Source of the DNA: Actinomycetes bacterium
GTDB taxonomy: Bacteria > Actinomycetota > Coriobacteriia > WRKU01
Reading direction: 5' to 3'
Assembly: GCA_009781565.1 (NCBI GenBank)
Contig: WQXV01000007.1
Coordinates: 1 to 15,350, forward strand
Length of the DNA: 15,350 bases
This document shows, piece after piece, positions 1-6,319 of the stretch; positions within the stretch are counted from its first letter, which is position 1; every line of letters begins with the position of its first letter. The position numbers and the translations under genes are program-made. The notes under the pieces are model-generated. The model did no database searches. It worked only from the letters and a program-made list of their open reading frames with translations, and was not told the origin of the DNA.

Positions 1-1
1 A

Positions 2-337
2 AGGCTTACTACTTATTTCATCATGATGGTGCTCATGGTCGCTTACTTCGTGGTGCGAAACAGTGTGGGTGACGAGGAACGTGCTGCTACCTATGCGGCA
101 GTCTTTTGTATCATTGCATGGATCGATGCGCCACTGAGCTTTATGATCACTCGACTCATTCCTTCCAGCCACCCGGTGGTGTTTCAATCAGGGATGGACA
201 CGACCAACTTGATACCGTTTATCATCGCGCAGGTCGGCATGCTCATGATCGGCTACGCCATCTATGTGCTGCGCGTGACCGAAGAAGATATGAGAGAGCG
301 ACTTGATGTGCTCAAAGAAGGGCTGGAGGCCTACTGA
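2..337 (+). CDS. ccmC: CcmC-like haem transporter/cytochrome c assembly protein, 3' part
   Basis: This is the C-terminal part of an integral membrane protein of the CcmC/CcsA cytochrome c assembly family, which handles haem on the outer face of the membrane during c-type cytochrome maturation. The reading frame is open from base 2, so the start and the WWD haem-binding segment lie outside the window. The visible part begins RLTTYFIM, matching the 'D-x-RLT' region after the WWD domain. It has three hydrophobic segments (about residues 4-19, 29-48 and 70-87 of the visible part) and a loop with RLIPSSHP, where the family has its second conserved external histidine. The stop codon shares one base with the start of the next gene (TGATG), indicating translational coupling. 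The following CcmD-like gene supports the assignment. Family membership is fairly sure; CcmC rather than a CcsA-type paralogue rests mainly on the neighbour. Confidence 0.85.
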   Translation, partial: RLTTYFIMMVLMVAYFVVRNSVGDEERAATYAAVFCIIAWIDAPLSFMITRLIPSSHPVVFQSGMDTTNLIPFIIAQVGMLMIGYAIYVLRVTEEDMRERLDVLKEGLEAY

Positions 338-519
338 TGATCGACCCGACCAATACCGAACTCTACGACCTGGTCTTACGTGACGCGCCCTATGTGATCG
401 CCGCCTATGGTATCCTCTGGATTGCGCTGTGCGGATATGTTACCTTTATGCTCAGCCGTATGTTGAAAATGAGTAAAGAGATTTCCTTGCTTGAGGATGC
501 GTTTGCTAGGATAAAATAG
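337..519 (+). CDS. ccmD: CcmD-like small membrane protein
   Basis: A 60-residue protein with one membrane helix (about residues 17-40, starting PYVIAAYGILWIALCGY), followed by a basic and then charged tail (RMLKMSKEISLLEDAFARIK) that should be cytoplasmic and helical. Size, the aromatic motif before the helix and the position directly after ccmC fit CcmD family proteins. In characterised Ccm systems CcmD helps release the haem chaperone CcmE from the CcmABC transporter. The start codon overlaps the ccmC stop codon by one base, so the two are probably translated together. Sequence conservation in CcmD is low and the call leans on context; it could be a lineage-specific small subunit of the same complex. 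A hairpin terminator follows about 80 bases downstream, so this is probably the last gene of the operon. Confidence 0.75.
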   Translation: MIDPTNTELYDLVLRDAPYVIAAYGILWIALCGYVTFMLSRMLKMSKEISLLEDAFARIK

Positions 520-598
520 TAAACGTACTCATATACCGCCCACGTGGTCTGCTTGCCTGAACAACAATGTAGCACGATCGTGGGCGACCCAAAGAATC

Positions 599-631
599 AG
601 AAGGACACCATGCGGTGTCCTTCTTTCGTTT
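599..631 (+). terminator. Rho-independent terminator of the ccm operon
   Basis: A perfect 11-bp stem (599-609 with 614-624, left arm AGAAGGACACC) closed by a 4-base loop ATGC and followed by the T-rich TTCGTTT. It lies about 80 bases after ccmD. A second, wider inverted repeat GCCCACG/CGTGGGC (538-544 with 579-585, 34-base loop) precedes it. Read from the minus strand the stem is followed by GATTCTTT, so it may also stop transcription of the convergent AI-2E-family gene, less efficiently. Confidence 0.85.
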
Positions 632-666
632 ACATGAGATCTCGATCACGCGCGAGACGTCATGTC

Positions 667-1845
667 TCAGGTGCTCACCACTTCAACGATCTCAAGCTCA
701 CCAACGCCGACACCCTGCAAAGCTTCCGTCTTTTCGCGCACCGTTCTGAGTCGCGAATGGATGCGCAAGACCATGGCAGCAAGCGGAGCGGCAAGCGTTC
801 CACCCAGCAATCCTCCTAAGGTGAAACCCAGGATGGTGACGACGAGTACTGCGATCGGGTGCATATTGAGCTGATCGCCCACCACGCGGTTATATACGAT
901 CTGCTCGAGCCCGTTTTGGATAACGATGCACAGAGCGAGGACGATGAGCGCCGTGACCATTCCCTTGGTTCCGAAGGTGACCAGTACGGCAAATACCACC
1001 GCAAGCCAGGCGCCCACGAACGGAATATAGCCGGTGATGAACGTTACGATCATGACGGGAAAGACCAACGGTACCCCGAAGAAGAACAGAATGAGACCGG
1101 ATGCGAGTGCAGTGACCAATCCTTTGATCGTGATCCCCTTGAAGTAGTCACGCAAGCTCGAGGTCGCATCATCGACGATACCGACGCCTAGCTCGGCATC
1201 AACACCCAGATGAGTCGCAATCCACTCCTCGATCTGCTCATAATCACTGAGGAAGTAATAGAGGATCAACGCGGTGATGATTATGCCGACGAGGACTGAG
1301 AACACACCGCTCATAGCATTGCGAAGCGAGCCGATCCCGCTTGACACCGTCTGAAGAAGACCATTGGTGTAACTGGTCGTGCTACTCGGTTCGAACGCTC
1401 CTCTGATAGCATCGGTAGCGCTGGTGACCGCTTCGTTGATCTGTTCCTGCGTCACTCCGACGTTACTGAGGAGGTCGTCGACCTGATCCCCGATGTTCTG
1501 CACGCTGTTAACGAGCTGATTGCCGATGTTGGGCGCCTCACCGATCAGACCGGTGATGGTGATCTGGACGGCAGCCCAGATCACGAAAAAGACAAGGAAG
1601 ACCACGATGAGTGCTGATATCTTGCGAGGAATACTCAGGCGATCCCCGATCTGGACCAGCGGAAAGACGATCGCGCCCAGCACGAGCGCAAGAAGGAAGG
1701 GGATGGTTATCGGTGCCATATAGTTGAAGAGCCACAGAGCCCCGAACGCCGCTGCGATCATCGCAGCTACCAGCACGGAGGTCACCCCACCACGCACGAT
1801 CCAATGAGGAATACCTTCAAGAAGTGGATGCATATTCCGTTTCAT
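667..1845 (-). CDS. AI-2E family transporter (PerM/YdiK/TqsA superfamily membrane protein)
   Basis: A 392-residue polytopic membrane protein of the AI-2E transporter family (PF01594). Hydrophobic helices lie near the N-terminus and in the C-terminal half, around a soluble Gln/Asn/Asp-rich central region (GNQLVNSVQNIGDQVDDLL). Family landmarks are visible: YYFLSDYEQ after the middle helices, YIPFVGAWLA, and the closing LNMHPIAVLVV...GGLLGGTLAAPLAAM. Members include exporters of autoinducer-2 and Na+/H+ antiporters, so the substrate cannot be read from sequence. The start was set at the ATG giving MKRNMHPLL because AAAGGA lies just upstream (AAAGGATACTTTGATG); the frame remains open upstream into the tRNA gene, but that extension is tRNA sequence. 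Only 33 bp separate it from the tRNA-Ala 3' end, so it probably shares the tRNA promoter. Its short C-terminal tail is acidic. Confidence 0.9.
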   Translation of the reverse strand: MKRNMHPLLEGIPHWIVRGGVTSVLVAAMIAAAFGALWLFNYMAPITIPFLLALVLGAIVFPLVQIGDRLSIPRKISALIVVFLVFFVIWAAVQITITGLIGEAPNIGNQLVNSVQNIGDQVDDLLSNVGVTQEQINEAVTSATDAIRGAFEPSSTTSYTNGLLQTVSSGIGSLRNAMSGVFSVLVGIIITALILYYFLSDYEQIEEWIATHLGVDAELGVGIVDDATSSLRDYFKGITIKGLVTALASGLILFFFGVPLVFPVMIVTFITGYIPFVGAWLAVVFAVLVTFGTKGMVTALIVLALCIVIQNGLEQIVYNRVVGDQLNMHPIAVLVVTILGFTLGGLLGGTLAAPLAAMVLRIHSRLRTVREKTEALQGVGVGELEIVEVVST

Positions 1846-1878
1846 CAAAGTATCCTTTCGATGGTTTGGAATAACTTG

Positions 1879-1954
1879 TGGTGGAGGTGAGGGGGATCGA
1901 ACCCCTGACCTCAGCATTGCGAACGCTGCGCTCTCCCATCTGAGCTACACCCCC
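1879..1954 (-). tRNA. tRNA-Ala (anticodon CGC)
   Basis: A complete 76-nt cloverleaf with encoded CCA. On the minus strand: acceptor GGGGGTG/CACCTCC including the G3:U70 pair that identifies alanine tRNAs, D stem GCTC/GAGC, anticodon stem CAGCG/TGCTG around loop TTCGCAA (anticodon CGC, reading GCG), five-base variable loop, T stem AGGGG/CCCCT with loop TTCGATC, discriminator A. It sits directly in front of the AI-2E-family gene on the same strand, with no terminator between. Confidence 0.97.
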
Positions 1955-1971
1955 ACAAAATCACTTCCCCT

Positions 1972-2000
1972 ATTTTGACACTCACCTTGGCGTCTGACAA
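1972..2000 (-). promoter_or_regulatory. Candidate promoter of tRNA-Ala (and the gene after it)
   Basis: On the minus strand a -35-like TTGTCA (1995-2000) and a -10-like CAAAAT (1972-1977) are 17 bp apart. Initiation would fall near 1965, about 10 bases before the mature tRNA 5' end. The -35 is good and the -10 mediocre, so this is a plausible but unproven assignment. Confidence 0.45.
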
Positions 2001-2010
2001 GACAAGATCA

Positions 2011-2036
2011 AAGGAGCGAGATTTCTCTCGCTCCTT
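2011..2036 (-). terminator. Hairpin terminator after the LPPTG surface protein gene
   Basis: An 11-bp perfect inverted repeat (2011-2021 with 2026-2036, arm AAGGAGCGAGA) with a 4-base loop lies 45 bases downstream of the surface protein stop codon. On the minus strand it is followed by TGATCTTGTCTTG, which is T-rich but not a clean T run. It separates this gene from the tRNA-Ala promoter. Confidence 0.7.
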
Positions 2037-2080
2037 GGTGCACCTTTGTATGCTGAGTGTTGCCAGGATGATTCGCAGTG

Positions 2081-3526
2081 CTATTTGTGCGGTGCCTCCC
2101 TTTTCTTCTCGACAAGCGCTGCTCCGCCCAGCATGATCAGCGAGCTGGTCCCCATAAGGATCACCGAGCTCACCAGCGTAGCATCACCGGTGGGTGGGAG
2201 AGGCTTATTCGGATCGGCAGGATCTGCCGCAACGATGCGAAAAGTACCGGTGGCACTCCCATCTACATAGACGAACTCGATCGTGTGCCAACCAAGCGCC
2301 AAGGTATTGAGAAATTCAGGCGTGAGATACGCGATAGTACTGCCAGGACTCGTTGTGACCTGTTTTGAATCGACCGCCTTACCATCGACCAATACGTATT
2401 CGAAAAGGAAGTATTCTCCATTACACGTTATGTTCATACCATCCGCGGAGCCTTGTATCCAATACTGCCCATCGCCCTCGATGATCTCGTATTCGACTGG
2501 CTCGGGTTCACTGGGCTCCTTGATCCACACGAAGTTACCTGTACCGTCGGTGTATTCGAAGTATCCTGGTTTCGATGAGGGCGTTGAGAACTCATCGGGA
2601 CCCCTTGACTCATCGGTATCGAACAAAATGAAGTAGGCGCCTGCGGGCACAGTAAGACCACCATCGATGGTGATCTGCGAGCTTCCACCAGCATAGGCTC
2701 CGCAGAACCAATCGGCACCTCCGCTGACGCTCACATCTCCTCCGATGAAGATAGTCGCAGCATTGACGGCACTGACACCACAAATATCAGTGGCATCACC
2801 TACGACGATGACTGTCACGCTTCCATAGACCGTGGCAGAATTGTCTGCGGCAAAAACACCATTGATATAGGTGTCGCTGTTGGTAGCAGTCACATCGACG
2901 ATAACATCTCCATAGACGGTCACGTCAGCTTCCCAAGCATAGACGCCATAGTAGTTCCCTGAGGATTCACTCTTAACCTGGACATAGCCATGCACAATGA
3001 TCTGCGCATCGAGCGCATTGGCATAGGCGCCGTATCGTGTCGCCTCGATATTGCCCATCACCTCGATGGTCGAACCACGATATGCGCTCGCACCAGTGTG
3101 GCCACTTGCATGAGTGACCTCGGCGTGGCTTCCATAGTCAGCCTCGACCGCTACCCCGTATTCCCCTGTGGCCCAGACGTTGAGTTGACCGCCGGCGGAG
3201 TCATTCAAGTAGAGGTAACCGTCAGCGACGTAGAGAGGGCAGTCATCGTCATAGACATTGAGGAAATGCCCGTCAAGCTCAAGAGTAAAGCCATAGCCCC
3301 AGATGTAGATCTGGTCCTCATATTCGATATCGACCAGAAGCTTGATGGTCTGCCCATCAGAGACAGCGGCAAGTGCGCTTCCAAGATCGCTGTATATCGC
3401 GCCGGTCTCGACGATCTCGCAGACATCGAAGGGTCCAGCTGATGCGATCGGAATACTCGCAAACAAAAGCGCCAAGAATGCGATTGTGACCAATAGGATT
3501 GATGCCCATACTTTCATTCTTCTCAT
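2081..3526 (-). CDS. LPXTG-type (LPPTG) cell-wall-anchored surface protein with a repetitive body
   Basis: A 481-residue secreted protein. Residues 1-30 are a signal peptide (MRRMKVW, a long hydrophobic core, probable cleavage after ASA). Residues 36-68 resemble the start of adhesin modules with an 'ALAAVSDGQTIKLLVDI' signature. Residues about 121-293 form imperfect repeats of 20-30 residues, each with a G-(A/V)-x-A core then short V-x-V strands, suggesting a right-handed beta-helix or solenoid. Residues 345-432 (from YEIIEGDGQYWIQGS to GTFRIV) match a small beta-sandwich-like module common in Gram-positive surface proteins. The C-terminus is a sorting signal: LPPTG (443-447), a hydrophobic stretch, then EKKREAPHK. 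Sortase should link it to peptidoglycan; no sortase gene is in the window. I chose ATG 3526 because GGAAGGAG lies 11 bases upstream; an in-frame TTG at 3547 would include that ribosome site. Ligand and role are unknown. Confidence 0.85.
   Translation of the reverse strand: MRRMKVWASILLVTIAFLALLFASIPIASAGPFDVCEIVETGAIYSDLGSALAAVSDGQTIKLLVDIEYEDQIYIWGYGFTLELDGHFLNVYDDDCPLYVADGYLYLNDSAGGQLNVWATGEYGVAVEADYGSHAEVTHASGHTGASAYRGSTIEVMGNIEATRYGAYANALDAQIIVHGYVQVKSESSGNYYGVYAWEADVTVYGDVIVDVTATNSDTYINGVFAADNSATVYGSVTVIVVGDATDICGVSAVNAATIFIGGDVSVSGGADWFCGAYAGGSSQITIDGGLTVPAGAYFILFDTDESRGPDEFSTPSSKPGYFEYTDGTGNFVWIKEPSEPEPVEYEIIEGDGQYWIQGSADGMNITCNGEYFLFEYVLVDGKAVDSKQVTTSPGSTIAYLTPEFLNTLALGWHTIEFVYVDGSATGTFRIVAADPADPNKPLPPTGDATLVSSVILMGTSSLIMLGGAALVEKKREAPHK
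2648..3160 (-). repeat. Coding repeats of the LPPTG surface protein (beta-helix-like)
   Basis: Within residues 123-293 the motif recurs at 123 (YGVAVEAD), 145 (GASAYRGS), 165 (YGAYANAL), 193 (YGVYAWEA), 222 (NGVFAADN), 249 (CGVSAVNA) and 275 (CGAYAGGS), giving spacings of about 20 to 29 residues. Most units then carry two short strands such as TVYGDVIVDV or TIFIGGDVSV. The repeats are diverged at both protein and DNA level, so recent tandem duplication is unlikely. Confidence 0.65.
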
Positions 3527-3568
3527 GTTAGTTGAGACTCCTTCCAATCTGACGAGTTACTTCTCACA

Positions 3569-3574
3569 ATTATA
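3569..3574 (-). promoter_or_regulatory. Candidate -10 box for the LPPTG surface protein gene
   Basis: A consensus TATAAT on the minus strand (within GTTTAGTATAATTGTGAG) about 43 bases before the chosen start codon. At 17 bp upstream the hexamer is TACGGT, a poor -35, so an activator may be needed or the assignment may be wrong. Confidence 0.4.
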
Positions 3575-3625
3575 CTAAACAGGAGAACGACACCGTACAC
3601 CTCATGGCATTATTTATCTCCCATG

Positions 3626-3666
3626 CTCTCATCGCGTATCGAGATGAGTCCGTTCAGTGGATGAGA
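3626..3666. other. Inverted/direct GATGAG repeats between divergent genes, possible operator
   Basis: The 275-bp region between the surface protein gene and glmU contains CTCATC (3628-3633) facing GATGAG (3643-3648) across 9 bases, and a further GATGAG at about 3660-3665. The arrangement could be a protein-binding site for the divergent promoters, but the repeats are short and chance is not excluded. The rest of this region holds the two candidate promoters and no gene that I can support. Confidence 0.2.
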
Positions 3667-3713
3667 TACACGTAGTTACTCCCGACAGAGGCGACCGTTT
3701 CTTGATAGGCGTA

Positions 3714-3722
3714 TGGTAAAAT
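3714..3722 (+). promoter_or_regulatory. Candidate extended -10 promoter of glmU-prs
   Basis: TGGTAAAAT gives an extended -10 element (TG, one base, TAAAAT at 3717-3722). The hexamer 17 bp upstream (ACCGTT) is a poor -35, as often seen with extended -10 promoters. It would leave a leader of about 70 bases before glmU. Confidence 0.4.
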
Positions 3723-3801
3723 CAGACGTTCTCACGTGGGGAAGGCCGCTGGCTGCGAAGAGACGCAATGTATCAATAGTTGAGTGATTGGAACGAGGCG
3801 T

Positions 3802-5190
3802 ATGTCAACAACTGCTTTGGTTCTTGCCGCAGGCAACGGAACTCGAATGAAATCCCAAAAACCGAAGGTGATGCACGAACTACTGGGTGTCCCCATGCTG
3901 CATCTGGTGATCAAATCCGCCAAAGAAGCCGGAGCTGACCGCATCATCGTGGTCACCGGACATCAAAACGAGCTGGTCGATGAGTGCGCCTGCCAGATCG
4001 AGGGGGTCGAGACCGTCTATCAAGACGACCGTATCGGCACTGCCAATGCGGTCGAGCTGGCAAAACCTCTGATCGGTGATGACGATGAGGGGACACTCGT
4101 GGTCCTGGCGGGCGATGTGCCGCTTCTACGTCCTGAGACCATTCGAAGTCTGATCGATGACTGCGTCACCCATGGAGCCGCGATGAGTGTGCTGACCGCC
4201 ATCTACGAGAACCCGTTCGGTTATGGTCGCATCGTACGTGACGAGACCGATCATCTCGAAGCGATCGTCGAGGATAAGGACGCAACGCCCGACCAGCTCG
4301 AGATCAAAGAGACCAACGCTGGTGCTTACGCGTTCGCCATCGACGGGCTCTTCGATGCACTCAGCCGTATCGAGAACAACAATGTCAAGCATGAGTATTA
4401 TCTGACCGATATCGTCAAGATATTCAAGGAGACAGGCAAGAGGGTCCGCGCTCTGCCGGTCGCAGACAATGACGAGACGATGGGGATAAACGATCGCTCG
4501 CAGCTCGCGAAGGTGACCAAGATCCTGCACAAGAGGATCACGCACGAGTGGATGGATAAAGGCGTGACCATCATCTCACCAGATACCACCTGGATCGGTC
4601 CGGATGTCAGTATTGCGCAGGACGTCGAGATCTGGCCCAACTCCTATCTACGCGGTCAGACGAGTGTTGGCAAGGGATCGACGATCGGTCCTGACACGCG
4701 CCTGGTCGACAGCACGGTCGGCGAGCAGTCGGTCGTCGACAGCTCGATCGTGCTTGAAAGTGAGATCGGAGATTTCGTCAACATCGGTCCTCGCACCTAC
4801 ATCCGCCCAGGTTGTGTGTTCGAGACCGGATCGAAGGCTGGAACGAGCTGTGAATTGAAGAAGGCGCACGTAGGACCGGGGAGCAAGGTGCCGCATCTTG
4901 CCTATGTGGGAGATACCACGATCGGCAAGAAGAGCAATCTGGGCGCCGGCGTCATCACCTGCAACTACGATGGTTTCGTCAAATCCAAGACCGTCATCGG
5001 CGATGGCGTGTTCGTCGGTTCCGACGTCATGCTCGTAGCACCGGTCACTATCGGCGATGGCGCCAACATAGCGGCAGGTAGTGTGATCTCGACCGATATT
5101 CCTGCTGATGCAATGGCAATAGAGCGCGCAGATCTGCGCGTTGAAGAAGGTATGGCCAAATTCATAAGGGAGATGAAGGAACAGGCATGA
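3802..5190 (+). CDS. glmU: Bifunctional UDP-N-acetylglucosamine pyrophosphorylase / glucosamine-1-phosphate N-acetyltransferase
   Basis: GlmU makes UDP-GlcNAc for peptidoglycan and other cell-wall polymers: it acetylates glucosamine-1-phosphate with acetyl-CoA, then couples the product to UTP. The 462-residue length is normal. Residues 8-22 (LAAGNGTRMKSQKPK) are the nucleotide-binding signature of the uridyltransferase domain, and AGDVPLL (103-109) carries the metal-binding Asp105. From about residue 255 the protein becomes a left-handed beta-helix of hexapeptide repeats (TIGPDT, VVDSSI, EIGDFVNIG). HLAYVGD (365-371) contains the probable catalytic histidine of the acetyltransferase, and CNYDG (387-391) is the conserved active-site segment after it. 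I chose ATG 3802 because MSTTALVLAAG fits the family and GGAACGAGG precedes it; a GTG at 3784 is in frame but has no ribosome site. It overlaps prs by ATGA. Confidence 0.96.
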   Translation: MSTTALVLAAGNGTRMKSQKPKVMHELLGVPMLHLVIKSAKEAGADRIIVVTGHQNELVDECACQIEGVETVYQDDRIGTANAVELAKPLIGDDDEGTLVVLAGDVPLLRPETIRSLIDDCVTHGAAMSVLTAIYENPFGYGRIVRDETDHLEAIVEDKDATPDQLEIKETNAGAYAFAIDGLFDALSRIENNNVKHEYYLTDIVKIFKETGKRVRALPVADNDETMGINDRSQLAKVTKILHKRITHEWMDKGVTIISPDTTWIGPDVSIAQDVEIWPNSYLRGQTSVGKGSTIGPDTRLVDSTVGEQSVVDSSIVLESEIGDFVNIGPRTYIRPGCVFETGSKAGTSCELKKAHVGPGSKVPHLAYVGDTTIGKKSNLGAGVITCNYDGFVKSKTVIGDGVFVGSDVMLVAPVTIGDGANIAAGSVISTDIPADAMAIERADLRVEEGMAKFIREMKEQA

Positions 5191-6146
5191 AGGAGCGCAG
5201 GTTAGCACTTTTTTCTGGAACAGCGAACAAACCGATAGCACAAGAGATCGCCAAGAGGCTCGACACTACGTTAGGCGACATCGACATCCATCGTTTCGAG
5301 AACGGTGAGGTCTATGTGCGCTATCTCGAGTCGGTGCGAGGAGCCGAGGTATTCTTGATACAGACGCTGAGCTATCCGGTAAATGACGCTTTGATGGAGC
5401 TGCTTATCTGCATCGATGCTGCAAAACGGGCAAGCGCAGCACGTATCACCTGCGTGATCCCACACTATGCCTATGCGCGTCAGGATAAGAAGAGCGCTGC
5501 GCGTGAACCGATCACGGCGCGATTGGTAGCCGACCTATTGACGGTGGCAGGTGCCGACTCGATCATCACGATGGATCTGCACCAGGGCTCGATCCAAGGC
5601 TTCTTCAACGTACCAGTCAATCATCTGACCGCACTCGGTATCCTGGCCGATTACTTCAAGAGTCTCAAGCTGGATGAGATGGTCGTGGTAAGCCCTGATG
5701 TGGGTCGCGCCAAGGCGAGCAAGAAACTCTCCGAGCTCCTGGGTTGTCACCTCGCCATCATGCATAAGGTCCGCCCTGAGCACAACGAAGCTGAAATCTC
5801 CCATGTCATCGGTAAGGTGGAGGGTAAGACCTGCATCGTGGTCGATGACATGATCGACACGGCAGGAACGATCTGTAATGGTGCGACCGCCCTGCTGAAG
5901 AAGGGTGCCACCGGTGTCTATCTGGGTGCCACGCACGGTATCTTCTCAGGTCCTGCGTTCGAGCGTATCAAGAACGCGGATATCGACGGATGTGTCGTGA
6001 CCAACACGATCGATATCGACGAGAAGATCGCAAAGGACAGTGGGATCACCGTGCTCAGCGTCGCGCCGATGTTCGCCAATGCGATCGGTAACGTACACAC
6101 CAACAAGAGTGTGTCAGAACTCTTCGACCCCGAATTCCAGATCTAA
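5187..6146 (+). CDS. prs: Ribose-phosphate pyrophosphokinase (PRPP synthetase)
   Basis: Prs transfers pyrophosphate from ATP to ribose 5-phosphate, giving PRPP for purine, pyrimidine, histidine, tryptophan and NAD synthesis. The 319 residues match the usual size of bacterial class I enzymes. Landmarks are FENGEVYVRY (37-46), the ATP-binding YARQDKK (96-102), DLHQGSIQGFF (130-140), SPDVG (169-173), and the PRPP loop VVDDMIDTAGT (218-228). The start ATG overlaps the glmU stop codon by four bases, a translational-coupling arrangement, and glmU-prs pairing is common in Gram-positive bacteria. The region after KASKKLSELLG is slightly divergent but no catalytic motif is missing. No clean terminator follows; a set of weak inverted repeats lies between it and the convergent nfnB. 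Confidence 0.96.
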   Translation: MKERRLALFSGTANKPIAQEIAKRLDTTLGDIDIHRFENGEVYVRYLESVRGAEVFLIQTLSYPVNDALMELLICIDAAKRASAARITCVIPHYAYARQDKKSAAREPITARLVADLLTVAGADSIITMDLHQGSIQGFFNVPVNHLTALGILADYFKSLKLDEMVVVSPDVGRAKASKKLSELLGCHLAIMHKVRPEHNEAEISHVIGKVEGKTCIVVDDMIDTAGTICNGATALLKKGATGVYLGATHGIFSGPAFERIKNADIDGCVVTNTIDIDEKIAKDSGITVLSVAPMFANAIGNVHTNKSVSELFDPEFQI

Positions 6147-6169
6147 GCGCAAACTCGGCCTACCACGCG

Positions 6170-6295
6170 GGGTACGTTCCATGCTCGAACATACTCGCCG
6201 CATAATGAAAACTATCAACTTTGAGTTATTGCGCGGCTGCGTAACTGCGCGTGTTCACAAGGTACCCAACAACCACTCCCCTGGGTCGCGGTTGT
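6170..6295. other. Nested inverted repeats between prs and nfnB
   Basis: The 173-bp convergent spacer has no supportable gene. It contains complementary segments nested in order: GGGTAC (6170-6175) with GTACCC (6262-6267), GAACAT (6187-6192) with GTGTTC (6251-6256, one G-U), and GCCGCATAA (6197-6205) with TTAT...GCGGC (6226-6237, three-base bulge). A separate ACAACC/GGTTGT (6269-6274 with 6290-6295) follows. None has a T run, so classical termination is not evident; Rho-dependent ending, a structured RNA or chance are all possible. Confidence 0.3.
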
Positions 6296-6319
6296 CCCTT
6301 ATGCTCTCCGCGTTTGCGT

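Noticed and set aside
544..819. A 91-codon plus-strand frame after ccmD
   Set aside because: It runs through the terminator hairpin and is antisense to the AI-2E-family gene, without a ribosome site.
1846..1917. N-terminal extension of the AI-2E-family protein
   Set aside because: The added codons read through the 3' half of tRNA-Ala; ATG 1845 has its own ribosome site.
4648..5241. A 197-codon minus-strand frame opposite glmU
   Set aside because: glmU is conserved along this whole stretch; the opposite frame is open because of codon bias.
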